DNA from: Natronorubrum texcoconense
GTDB taxonomy: Archaea; Halobacteriota; Halobacteria; Halobacteriales; Natrialbaceae
Assembly (NCBI RefSeq): GCF_900100335.1
Contig: NZ_FNFE01000001.1
Coordinates: forward strand, 124,001-188,000
Direction of reading: 5' to 3'
Length of the DNA: 64,000 bases
Shown piece after piece: positions 1 through 7,660 of the stretch. Position 1 is the stretch's first letter. Every line of letters starts with the position of its first letter. The translations under genes were made by a program, and so were the position numbers. The notes beneath the pieces were generated by a model, which saw only the letters and a program-made list of their open reading frames with translations, made no database searches and was not told the origin of the DNA.

Positions 1-741
1 GCCGCCGAGGTCGTCGGGATCCAACAGTTTCGATTCGGCCTTTCGCAGGTGGTCGAGTAACGTGGTCTTCGAGATATCGAACTCGCTCGCGAGTTCGCGG
101 GTCGAGACGCCGCGCGGCCACTGGTAGTAGCCCCGTTTACGCGCGAGTTCGAACACCTCTCGCTGGGTACTGGTGAGCGCGTCCATTCGACGCTTGCGCT
201 CGGATTCGCCCGTCGGCGTGCTCGTGACGGTTTCGACCGAGACGTCGGCGTTCCCGTCCTCGCAAATGCTCTCGATCGCGGTTTCGATCCGCTCTCGATC
301 GCCGGCGAAACAGACTTGCCAGTGTTCCCGGCCGTTCTCGATCCGGACGGGTGCGCTGTGGACGAACCCGTGTTCTAACAGCGTCGGACAGATCATCTTC
401 TGGGGGTCGTACTCGAGGAAGAACTCGCGGGCGACGTTTCCCGGGAGGGACGACGATTGCCGTCGGCCGAACCGCTCCTGAAGCTCGAGCACGTCGCCCG
501 CCAGCGACGAGTCGTCGATCTCGGTGAGCAACGCCTCGACCTCTTCGGTCGTCTGGCCGAACGCGGTGAACAGTCCGTTGACCGAGGCCGACTCCGTTTC
601 CGCCGTCGGCGCGGTGTACACCGCGTGCGCCAGAATACCGCCGCCGACCCGATCGGTCGCCTCGATCGCCCAGCAGTTCGGATGCCAGACCTCGAAGGAC
701 AGCCTCGTCCCCTGGACCGGCTGATCCCAGTTCGTTGCCAT
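1..741 (-). CDS. HTH-10 (bacterio-opsin activator type) transcriptional regulator, 3' end cut by window
   Basis: The minus-strand frame opens at the ATG at 741 and runs off the left edge without a stop (247 codons visible). The C-terminal part, roughly residues 185-245, matches the haloarchaeal HTH-10 domain: a run beginning LTSTQREVFELA, then GYYQWPRGVSTRELA and a recognition helix around ISKTTLLDHLRKAE. The first ~180 residues resemble the ligand-sensing or dimerisation module that precedes HTH-10 in this family. Proteins of this type are DNA-binding regulators; the target cannot be read from sequence. It is divergent from the aldehyde dehydrogenase gene with about 105 bases between the starts, so it may control that gene (inference). 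Family call is firm, function unknown. Confidence 0.85.
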   Translation of the reverse strand, partial: MATNWDQPVQGTRLSFEVWHPNCWAIEATDRVGGGILAHAVYTAPTAETESASVNGLFTAFGQTTEEVEALLTEIDDSSLAGDVLELQERFGRRQSSSLPGNVAREFFLEYDPQKMICPTLLEHGFVHSAPVRIENGREHWQVCFAGDRERIETAIESICEDGNADVSVETVTSTPTGESERKRRMDALTSTQREVFELARKRGYYQWPRGVSTRELASEFDISKTTLLDHLRKAESKLLDPDDLGG

Positions 742-846
742 TCTACGGTACTTCTTTGCAGTGATCACCAAGAAGGTCTCGTTTCGCGAGGCGACCCTCC
801 CATGGACGGGTGACGTTATTCGAGACGCACGGCCCAATCGGTATCC

Positions 847-2382
847 ATGAGTCAGCAATCCTCAGATCAGCTGTACGGCCACCACATCGACGGTGAGTGG
901 ACCGATGGTAGTGGCACCGAAACGTTCGCGAGCGAGAATCCGGCGACGGGCGAGGAACTCGCACGGTTCCACCGGGGGACCGACGCCGACGTCGACGCCG
1001 CGCTCGAGGCCGCCGAAGCGGCGACCGACGAGTGGCGCGAACTCTCCTACATCGACCGCGCGGAGTACCTCTGGGACATCTACCACGAACTCCGCGAACG
1101 CACCGACGAACTGGCCGAAATCGTCACGAAGGAGTGTGGCAAGGAGATCAGCGAGGGCCGCGCTGACGTCGTCGAGGCCTACCACATGGTCGAGTGGGCG
1201 GCGGGCAACGCTCGCCACCCCCACGGCGACGTCGTCCCGAGCGAAATCGGGAGCAAAGACGCCTCGATGCGCCGGAAACCTCGCGGCGTCATCGGCTGTA
1301 TCACGCCGTGGAACTTCCCGGTCGCCATCCCGTTCTGGCACATGGCTATCGCCCTCGTTGAAGGGAACACGGTCGTCTGGAAGCCCGCCGAACAGACGCC
1401 GTGGTGCGGGCAGATCATCGCCGAGATGATGGACGACGCCGGAATTCCGGACGGCGTCTTCAACATGGTTCAGGGCTACGGCGACGCCGGTGCCGCCATC
1501 GTCGACGACGACCGCGTCGATACGGTGCTCTTCACCGGCTCCGCGGAGGTCGGCCACGAAATCGCGGGCAAAGTCGGCGGCCAGCCCGGCAAACTCGCGG
1601 CCTGCGAGATGGGCGGCAAGAACGGCACCGCCGTCACCGAGAAGGCGGACCTGGACATCGCCGTCCACTCCGCCGTGATGTCGAGTTTCAAGACGACGGG
1701 ACAGCGCTGCGTTTCGAGCGAGCGCCTGATCGTCCACACGGACGTCTACGACGAGTTCAAAGAACGGTTCGTCGCAGTCGCCGAGGAGATCACCGTCGAC
1801 GATCCGCTCGAGGAGGACACGTTCATGGGGCCCGCTATCGAGCCCGAGCACGTTGAGAAGATCCACCGCGCCAACCAACTCGCTCGTGACGAGGGCGCCG
1901 AGGTGCTCGTCGACCGCGCGGAGCTCGACGCCGAGGAGATTCCCGAGGGCCACGACGAGGGCAACTGGGTCGGCCCGTTCGTCTACGAGATCGAGTACGA
2001 CACCGACCTGCGCTGTCTCAAAGAGGAGGTGTTCGGTCCGCACGTCGCCCTCCTCGAGTACGACGGCGACATCGAAGACGCCGTCGAGATCCACAACGAC
2101 ACGCCGTACGGACTTGCAGGGGCCGTCATCTCGGAGGACTATCGCCAGATCCACCACTTCCGAGATCACGCGGAACTCGGCCTCGCGTACGCGAACCTGC
2201 CGTGTATCGGCGCGGAGGTCCAGTTGCCGTTCGGCGGCGTCAAAAAATCCGGGAACGGCTACCCGAGCGCCCGCGAGGCTATCGAAGCCGTCACGGAGCG
2301 GACCGCCTGGACGCTCAACAACTCGAAGGAGATCGAGATGGCCCAAGGGTTGTCGGCGGATATTACGACGAGCGACGACTGA
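847..2382 (+). CDS. NAD(P)-dependent aldehyde dehydrogenase (ALDH superfamily)
   Basis: A 511-residue ALDH of normal family length that oxidises an aldehyde to the acid with NAD(P)+. The cofactor/substrate region IGCITPWNFPVAIPFW lies near residues 150-165. The catalytic glutamate is in ACEMGGKNG (Glu254) and the nucleophilic cysteine in TGQRCVSS (Cys288), the usual 34-residue spacing. A C-terminal PFGGVKKSGNG motif is present. The substrate cannot be assigned; the family includes succinate-semialdehyde, betaine-aldehyde and glyceraldehyde enzymes. The ATG at 847 follows a short AT-rich stretch and gives a natural N-terminus. The last codons (Asp-Asp-stop) lie inside the first copy of a 60-bp tandem repeat, so the 3' end of the gene was caught up in the repeat expansion. 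An HTH-10 regulator is transcribed divergently upstream. Confidence 0.93.
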   Translation: MSQQSSDQLYGHHIDGEWTDGSGTETFASENPATGEELARFHRGTDADVDAALEAAEAATDEWRELSYIDRAEYLWDIYHELRERTDELAEIVTKECGKEISEGRADVVEAYHMVEWAAGNARHPHGDVVPSEIGSKDASMRRKPRGVIGCITPWNFPVAIPFWHMAIALVEGNTVVWKPAEQTPWCGQIIAEMMDDAGIPDGVFNMVQGYGDAGAAIVDDDRVDTVLFTGSAEVGHEIAGKVGGQPGKLAACEMGGKNGTAVTEKADLDIAVHSAVMSSFKTTGQRCVSSERLIVHTDVYDEFKERFVAVAEEITVDDPLEEDTFMGPAIEPEHVEKIHRANQLARDEGAEVLVDRAELDAEEIPEGHDEGNWVGPFVYEIEYDTDLRCLKEEVFGPHVALLEYDGDIEDAVEIHNDTPYGLAGAVISEDYRQIHHFRDHAELGLAYANLPCIGAEVQLPFGGVKKSGNGYPSAREAIEAVTERTAWTLNNSKEIEMAQGLSADITTSDD

Positions 2383-2605
2383 TCGGCGAGGTCGGGTGGA
2401 GCGACCGAGCTGCGGTCTCGCTCGGCTACCGGCGACGACTGATCGGCGAGGTCGGGTGGAGCGACCGAGCTGCGGTCTCGCTCGGCTACCGGCGACGACT
2501 GATCGGCGAGGTCGGGTGGAGCGACCGAGCTGCGGTCTCGCTCGGCTACCGGCGACGACTGATCGGCGAGGTTGTGCGGAGCAACCGAGCTGCGGTCTCG
2601 CTCGA
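2372..2605. repeat. 60-bp tandem repeat, about four copies, each with a hairpin and an in-frame stop
   Basis: Copies start at 2372, 2432, 2492 and 2552; the first three are nearly identical and the fourth is diverged and ends near 2605. The period is exactly 60 bases (20 codons), so the TGA that ends the aldehyde dehydrogenase at 2380-2382 recurs in the same frame at 2440, 2500 and 2560. Each unit contains a 6-bp stem CCGAGC/GCTCGG with a 9-base loop (first at 2405-2410 and 2420-2425). The array fills almost the whole space between the dehydrogenase and the next gene. It is not a CRISPR: there are no spacers. A role in termination, mRNA stability or protein binding is possible but unproven. 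Confidence 0.9.
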
Positions 2606-2682
2606 GTAGGGGTGATGTCTGGACGAAGACACATCAACGTGATCCGAACGGTTAACGCCGACGGGCTGCGAACGACGCGCGT

Positions 2683-3102
2683 ATGAACTCGAAGAAGGCC
2701 GTCGTCCGGCACGGGCTCGTCGGCGGCGGCTTCGTCACCCTGTTGCTGGCGGGGTCGCTCGTCGCCGCGCTCGGCGTTCCGACGACGCCGTCGATGCTCG
2801 GTGTGGTCTCGTGGCTCGTTTTCGTCGGCGCGACGATGCTCGTCGCGGGACGCAGGGAGCGCGTCAGGATCGGCTCGAGAACGATCGGGTGGCCGCGCGT
2901 CGCCGCCGTCGCAATCGCGACGATCGCCGTCGGCTGGGGCGCGATCAGTCTCGGGAGCCTGCTCGTGGCCGACGGCATCACCGGACTCGGCCCGATCGAA
3001 GCCGTCCTCACGGTCGCGATGGTCGGCTACTTCGCGTGGTTCGCCCGCGAGTGCTGGGTCGGCGGGGCGCGAATCGACGCGGAGACGTTCGTCGTCGACT
3101 GA
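2683..3102 (+). CDS. Small integral membrane protein of unknown function
   Basis: A 139-residue protein with about four predicted membrane segments (roughly residues 10-31, 38-55, 68-90 and 97-118) separated by short loops with Arg/Lys clusters such as GRRERVRIGSR. No catalytic or binding motif is visible and I do not recognise the family. The ATG at 2683 gives a normal start with basic residues (NSKK) before the first membrane segment. It sits downstream of the 60-bp repeat array and is followed by another small hypothetical gene on the same strand. It is probably a real gene because composition and hydrophobicity are coherent along its length. Confidence 0.7.
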   Translation: MNSKKAVVRHGLVGGGFVTLLLAGSLVAALGVPTTPSMLGVVSWLVFVGATMLVAGRRERVRIGSRTIGWPRVAAVAIATIAVGWGAISLGSLLVADGITGLGPIEAVLTVAMVGYFAWFARECWVGGARIDAETFVVD

Positions 3103-3223
3103 GCAACCGATGCCGGTGGGGCGGTCCACCGAGGAAACCGTTTGCGAACGGTTCCGGCTACCGGAGGAGCGGTGGGAGCCATCCGGGAGTACAGCCAAGG
3201 CGAATGCGGTTGAACCGACGAGT

Positions 3224-3598
3224 ATGTCGGACGATACCACGACCGATCGGCTCGAGGAGACGGAGCGAGAGCGCGAGCAGGAACGGATCGACGAGAAGCC
3301 GACGGATTCGATCGATCTCGAGCACGCAGACCGGGTGCAGGTGGGCGTTACGCGTGGCGAAACCGATCTCGAACTCGGTCCGCCGCGGGACTATCCGGAC
3401 CGAGCAGACGTTTCGGTCCGGCCCGAGTCGGCCGACGGTCACCGGCTGGTTCTGAGTATCGATGCCATGGCTGGCGATCACGGAACGGGCCACGCGGACG
3501 TCGAACTGACGCCCTCGGAGGCGCGGGCGTTATGTGAACAACTCGACGAGACAGTTCGCTGGATGACCGAAGACGACGGTCCGGAAACCGACCGCTGA
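3224..3598 (+). CDS. Small acidic hypothetical protein
   Basis: A 124-residue soluble protein starting at the ATG at 3224. The first ~35 residues are highly charged (ETEREREQERIDEK) and probably helical or disordered. Residues ~40-110 look like a compact alpha/beta domain, with the segments DRVQVGVTRGETDLELG and HADVELTPSEARALCEQL; the latter ends in an amphipathic helix. The phrase LTPSEARALCEQL resembles the C-terminal helix of small haloarchaeal domain proteins, but I cannot name a family. The frame is open further upstream, but the acidic MSDDTT start is the natural haloarchaeal N-terminus. It is convergent with the CBS-domain gene. Confidence 0.65.
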   Translation: MSDDTTTDRLEETEREREQERIDEKPTDSIDLEHADRVQVGVTRGETDLELGPPRDYPDRADVSVRPESADGHRLVLSIDAMAGDHGTGHADVELTPSEARALCEQLDETVRWMTEDDGPETDR

Positions 3599-3688
3599 TC
3601 CGTTCCGTCAGATCGGCGAGGGAAGTGGCCGTCGGTAAAAATGTGCGGACTGCGACTCGCCTCCCCCGATTCGCTTGCGCTGGTGAGT

Positions 3689-4093
3689 CTACTCCGGGCT
3701 CGGCGTCTCTTCGCGCGAGAGGTACGCCGCCAGATCGGACGTCGTGACGATGCCGATGACACCCTCGTCCTCGTCGACGACGGGGAGGTGGTGGAAGCCG
3801 TGTTCGACCATCAGATCCGCGGCGTCGCGGATGGTCTCCTGTGCCGTCGCCGTGGTGACGTTTCGGCTCATGTACGTCGAAACCGGCGTCTGGTCCTTCG
3901 GCTTGCGTTCGGCGACGATCTTGACGAAGTCCGTGTTCGTCAGGATCCCCTCGAGTTGGTTGTCCTCGTCGACGACCATCACCGAGCCGATCTCGTTTTC
4001 GAGCATCTGTTGTGCTGCCTCTTCGACGAGCGTGTCGGCGCGGACCGTCTCGAGCGACGTGGACATGACCCGTGCGACGAAAATATCCTCCAT
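3689..4093 (-). CDS. CBS-domain pair protein
   Basis: A 134-residue protein made almost entirely of two CBS motifs (about residues 8-62 and 72-127), forming one Bateman module. The first repeat shows IGSVMVVDEDNQLEGILTNTD and the second HHLPVVDEDEGVIGIVTTSD, the classic beta-beta-alpha signatures ending in the (T/S)xxD nucleotide-binding pattern. Such modules bind AMP, ATP, SAM or NADH and act as energy or redox sensors. No effector domain is fused, so it must act through a partner; none is obvious next door. Upstream on the minus strand an AT-rich segment (4100-4130) provides plausible TATA elements close to the start. Confidence 0.9.
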   Translation of the reverse strand: MEDIFVARVMSTSLETVRADTLVEEAAQQMLENEIGSVMVVDEDNQLEGILTNTDFVKIVAERKPKDQTPVSTYMSRNVTTATAQETIRDAADLMVEHGFHHLPVVDEDEGVIGIVTTSDLAAYLSREETPSPE

Positions 4094-4249
4094 ACACCCG
4101 TGTACTCTTTATACATTATAAGAATTGTCGAAGCGGATAGCATCGTCCATCGGGGAAGACAACGCGGCTGGAGTCCGAGCAGCTGTGTGGACGTCCTCCC
4201 GATCCCATCGACGCCGTAACCGACGACCACGTTCGGTCTCCGCCGGACA

Positions 4250-4257
4250 TTTAAATA
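4250..4257 (+). promoter_or_regulatory. TATA box of the AddAB-like operon; decides the start
   Basis: TTTAAATA lies 34-41 bases before the ATG at 4291. With the usual archaeal spacing, transcription would begin near 4280-4285, at or after the alternative GTG at 4276. The ATG at 4291 is therefore the more likely start of the first operon gene. Confidence 0.6.
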
Positions 4258-4290
4258 CCAACCCGGCCATACTCCGTGACGTATCAACCG

Positions 4291-6603
4291 ATGGCGTCCC
4301 CTCCACCAGGTCTCGACGGGACCTGCAAACTCCTCTCCGAACCTGTACCCAGCACTGAGCTATTCGACCGCGTTGCGGCGGAGTACGCCACCCTCGCCGA
4401 CGAGTACGGTCCCCGGAACGTACTGGTCCTGAAACGCCACCCTGCGGGTCTCGAGTCGCTCACCGAAGCCCTCGCCGGCATCGATGCCACGAGCGGTTCG
4501 CCTCGATCGCCGCGCGTCGAGTCCCTCCCGGAACACGCCTCGAAGGTGCTCGAAGCGTACGATCCGACGCTGGACCGACTCGAGTACGAGGAGCGTATCG
4601 AACTCATCTCGCTGGTGATCGACGGCGCCAGCCGCGACGTTCCCGAGTACCTCGAGCGGGCGGCGAACCACGAGAGCTTCGCCCGCGACGTCGGGCAGCT
4701 GCTGCTCGAGGCGACGCGCCAGCAGCTGCGACTCGAGGACGTGGCGGACCGCGACCCACACGACTCTCTGGCCTTCCTCTACGCGATGAACGACCGGTTC
4801 CACGCGGAACTCGAGTCACGGGGGTACGTCGAACGAGCGGACGTGATCCCGCGGACCGTCGAGTTGCTCGAGTCGGATACGGACGGGCTCCGCACGCGCG
4901 TGACGGACTCGATCGACGCCGTCCTCGCCGTCGAGTTCGAGGAGTACCGCCGACTCGACCGACGGTACCTCGCCGCACTCACGCGAGATGCGGACCTCGT
5001 CTGTCTCGGAGAGCGCCACGCCAGCGTCGAACGCACGCGCGTCGAACCGGGCTGCATCGAGGATCTCGTCGGGGACGAGCTCGAGGTGGAGATCGTCGAC
5101 TCGCGGCTCGAGCAACCCGACGACGACCGCGTCACGACACCACCGCACCACGCGATTACGCGGCTGTTAGCGACGGGAGCGCCGCCGGAACCGGCAGAAA
5201 CCGGTGGACGACAGTCGGTCGGCACCGGCGACCGAGTCGAAACAACGGAGCGCGGACGGGCCCGACGCCTTCGGTCCCGAACGGCCCGCGATCAGGTCGG
5301 CGCCGTCGCGAGCGAGATTCAGGCGCTTCGGGATCGCCACGACTGGCGCTTCGACGCGTTCGCCGTCGCCGTCCCGCGGATCGAACGCGTCCCCGAAACC
5401 AGACGACAACTCCGCGAGGCCGGGATTCCGACGGCGACGATCGGCACGCCCTCGCTCGCCGAAGACCCGGTCGTCCACGAACTCTACGCGTTCGTGACGC
5501 TTCAGTGCGAACGCGAGCGCGACCCCGACAGAATCGACGCCGAACTCGTCGACGCCGTCACCGATCGCGCCGCTCGCGGTCGAGACGGGACGGCGACGAC
5601 TGAACCGCGAGACGTCTCGATCGAGCGCCTTCACGCCCGCGTCGCCGACGTGACGCCCGAGTTACTCGCGTCCTGTACCGACTCGAGCGTCGCCCGATCG
5701 CTCGAGCGCTGGATCCGACTGACGGACCTGAAGGGACGCATCGCCCGCGAGGAGGCGTGGGTCGACGCCCGCGAGCAGTACGCGAGCGTCCGTCGGGTGC
5801 TCGAGATCGCCCGGTTCGTCGAGGAGACTGACCTCGTCGGCCCGGACTGGCAAGGGCTGCGGCGGATGCTCCGGCGAACCATCCAGTACGACGCGCCGTA
5901 CGTCCACGCCGTCGAGGCCCAGCCGCCGACGGGCGGCGTCACGGTCTGTGCCGTCGACGACTGTAAGTACGACTCCTGGGAGACCGTCTTCCTGCTCGAT
6001 CTGCTCGACGAGAACTATCCCGGCGAACAGTTTCTCACGCAACTGTTCCCGACGGCGTGGCTGCGCGGAATGGACAGCTATCCCGCGGTCACGGATCCGT
6101 CCGTGAACGACGTACGGGAGACGTTCGCCACCGTCGATGCCGACGACGATGACGATACCATCGCGGACCCGTTCACAACCTATCACGCCCAGCGATCCCG
6201 ACGGCGACTCGCCCTCGGCACTCGCGCCGCGCGAACCCACCTCTACTGTTGCTCGTACGAACGGGGCTCGGGCGGCCTGCGTCGGACGTACGACGAGTCG
6301 CGCTACCTGCAACTGATCGATGCGACCGCGGGTCTCGACCTGCCGGACGTCGAAACCGATACCGCCGCGGCGATCCACGGCGAGACGAACGCCCTCGAGG
6401 CGTTGCTCGCCCAACCCCACGGCGAACTCGAGCGGATCCTCCGGGAGGCGAGCACCGGCGGCGAGGCCGACCTCGGCGCGACCGAGGAGCTGTTCGAGGA
6501 GATCGCAGTCGTCCTCGAGGACGGCGACATCGACCCGGAGTTGGCCGAAGCCGTCCGTTCGCAGTTCGAGTTCGCCGCGGGGGAGGTGGTGCGGGATGAC
6601 TGA
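4291..6603 (+). CDS. AddB-like helicase-fold subunit, predicted ATPase-inactive
   Basis: A 770-residue protein, first of three overlapping genes. The C-terminal half aligns by eye with the second helicase domain of UvrD/AddB proteins: an AVPRIERVPETRRQLREAGIP segment matches the domain 2A pattern, CAVDDCKYDSWETVFLLDL replaces the HxAKGLEFDxVFL motif V, and RRRLALGTRAARTHLYCC matches motif VI. The N-terminus has no Walker A (GxGKT) and no DExQD motif. It therefore resembles AddB or RecC, structural partners with a decayed motor, rather than an active helicase. AddB normally ends in an Fe-S nuclease domain; here that piece is a separate gene immediately downstream. I chose ATG 4291 over GTG 4276 because of the TATA position. 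The role in DNA double-strand-end processing is inferred from partners. Confidence 0.75.
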   Translation: MASPPPGLDGTCKLLSEPVPSTELFDRVAAEYATLADEYGPRNVLVLKRHPAGLESLTEALAGIDATSGSPRSPRVESLPEHASKVLEAYDPTLDRLEYEERIELISLVIDGASRDVPEYLERAANHESFARDVGQLLLEATRQQLRLEDVADRDPHDSLAFLYAMNDRFHAELESRGYVERADVIPRTVELLESDTDGLRTRVTDSIDAVLAVEFEEYRRLDRRYLAALTRDADLVCLGERHASVERTRVEPGCIEDLVGDELEVEIVDSRLEQPDDDRVTTPPHHAITRLLATGAPPEPAETGGRQSVGTGDRVETTERGRARRLRSRTARDQVGAVASEIQALRDRHDWRFDAFAVAVPRIERVPETRRQLREAGIPTATIGTPSLAEDPVVHELYAFVTLQCERERDPDRIDAELVDAVTDRAARGRDGTATTEPRDVSIERLHARVADVTPELLASCTDSSVARSLERWIRLTDLKGRIAREEAWVDAREQYASVRRVLEIARFVEETDLVGPDWQGLRRMLRRTIQYDAPYVHAVEAQPPTGGVTVCAVDDCKYDSWETVFLLDLLDENYPGEQFLTQLFPTAWLRGMDSYPAVTDPSVNDVRETFATVDADDDDDTIADPFTTYHAQRSRRRLALGTRAARTHLYCCSYERGSGGLRRTYDESRYLQLIDATAGLDLPDVETDTAAAIHGETNALEALLAQPHGELERILREASTGGEADLGATEELFEEIAVVLEDGDIDPELAEAVRSQFEFAAGEVVRDD

Positions 6604-7660
6604 GGGGGACGCCGAAGTCGACTCGAGGATGCGGAGTCCGGGAACCGACAGCCTCGACGTCGACGGGCTCGAGACCTACCTCCACTGTCCCCGACGGTAC
6701 GAGTTCGCCCACGTCGACGGGCTCGAGGGGAGCGACGACGGGACGACGATCGACGACCGGATCGCCCTCTTGCGAACGGCGATCTGCGACGCGTTACGAC
6801 GCGGCGAGACGGGCCGCGAGGCGTTCGCCGACGCCGCAGGGGAGCGACTCGAGGCACTGTGGGCCGACCACGACGAGCGCTTCCACTCGAGGACACAACG
6901 GCGACACGAACGACGGGTGCTCGAGGCGACGCTCGAGGCGTACGTCGAAACCGTCGGCGTCGACCATGCTGAGGGGGTCGAGCGACTGACGGCCGAGTCG
7001 ACCGACGGCGAGCTGGTCGGTCCGGATCTCCCGCTCTCGAGTACTGTTTCGCTTCCGGCGACCGAGACCGACACCGAATCGGTCACGATCGACGCAAGCG
7101 TCGACTACGTCTACGCCGACGGCCGATCGATCGTCGGCGTCCAGTTCGTCCCGACGCTCAGATCGCTCGGTCTCCTTCGGTACCGGTCCGACTGGGAGCG
7201 AGGGATCGCCGAACGGTTTACCGACCACTTCGATCCGGACGCGGGCGTCTTCGATCCGTCGTTCGTCGCCTCGCTCTTCGAGACGGCGGTCGTCATCGAC
7301 GGACTTCGAACCCGCTGTCAGCAGTTGGGCCTCGAGGACCGAACCTGCCGATACGTCCAGATCCCCCTCGCCGATCGCTCGGGGACCGCGATCAACTGGG
7401 TCCGCGAGACGGTCGAGACGAGCCTCGAGACGAAGGATCTGACCGACGGCTACATCGACCACCACACCTACGGAATGACCCACGAACACCGAAACCGAAC
7501 GGTCGACGACCGACTCGCGGACGTCGTGAGCGAGATCGCAGGTGACGCGTTCGATCCGACCGATCGCTGGGACGATATCTCGAGCGACGCCTGTCCGGAC
7601 TGTGGCTACACGGTCTGTTGTCAGGACTACATCGCGGAGGAGGTGCGATTCGATGGATAA
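6596..7660 (+). CDS. Fe-S PD-(D/E)XK nuclease-fold subunit with decayed active site (split AddB nuclease module)
   Basis: A 354-residue protein whose ATG lies inside the upstream stop region (8-base overlap), implying translational coupling. It begins with the RecB-family signature VDGLETYLHCPRRYEF (Cys31) and ends with CPDCGYTVCC. Cys31 plus Cys333-x2-Cys336-x5-Cys342 reproduces the four-cysteine Fe-S arrangement of AddB/Cas4-type nucleases. The nuclease core is degenerate: where active enzymes have GxxDRVD then VxDYK, this protein has IDASVDYVYADG then IVGVQF, so the second Asp and the Lys are missing. It is thus probably a structural, Fe-S-stapled DNA-binding subunit. Together with the preceding gene it looks like an AddB cut in two. 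The family call is by eye and the inactivity is an inference. Confidence 0.72.
   Translation: MTEGDAEVDSRMRSPGTDSLDVDGLETYLHCPRRYEFAHVDGLEGSDDGTTIDDRIALLRTAICDALRRGETGREAFADAAGERLEALWADHDERFHSRTQRRHERRVLEATLEAYVETVGVDHAEGVERLTAESTDGELVGPDLPLSSTVSLPATETDTESVTIDASVDYVYADGRSIVGVQFVPTLRSLGLLRYRSDWERGIAERFTDHFDPDAGVFDPSFVASLFETAVVIDGLRTRCQQLGLEDRTCRYVQIPLADRSGTAINWVRETVETSLETKDLTDGYIDHHTYGMTHEHRNRTVDDRLADVVSEIAGDAFDPTDRWDDISSDACPDCGYTVCCQDYIAEEVRFDG

Noticed and set aside
2372..2605. CRISPR-like repeat
   Set aside because: Units are directly joined with no spacers, and the period is the whole 60 bases; no cas genes are nearby.
862..3240. 792-codon open frame on the minus strand
   Set aside because: It lies antisense to the aldehyde dehydrogenase and the repeats; its product is Arg/Asp/Val-rich without motifs. 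Long antisense frames are common in high-GC genes with GNC-type codons.
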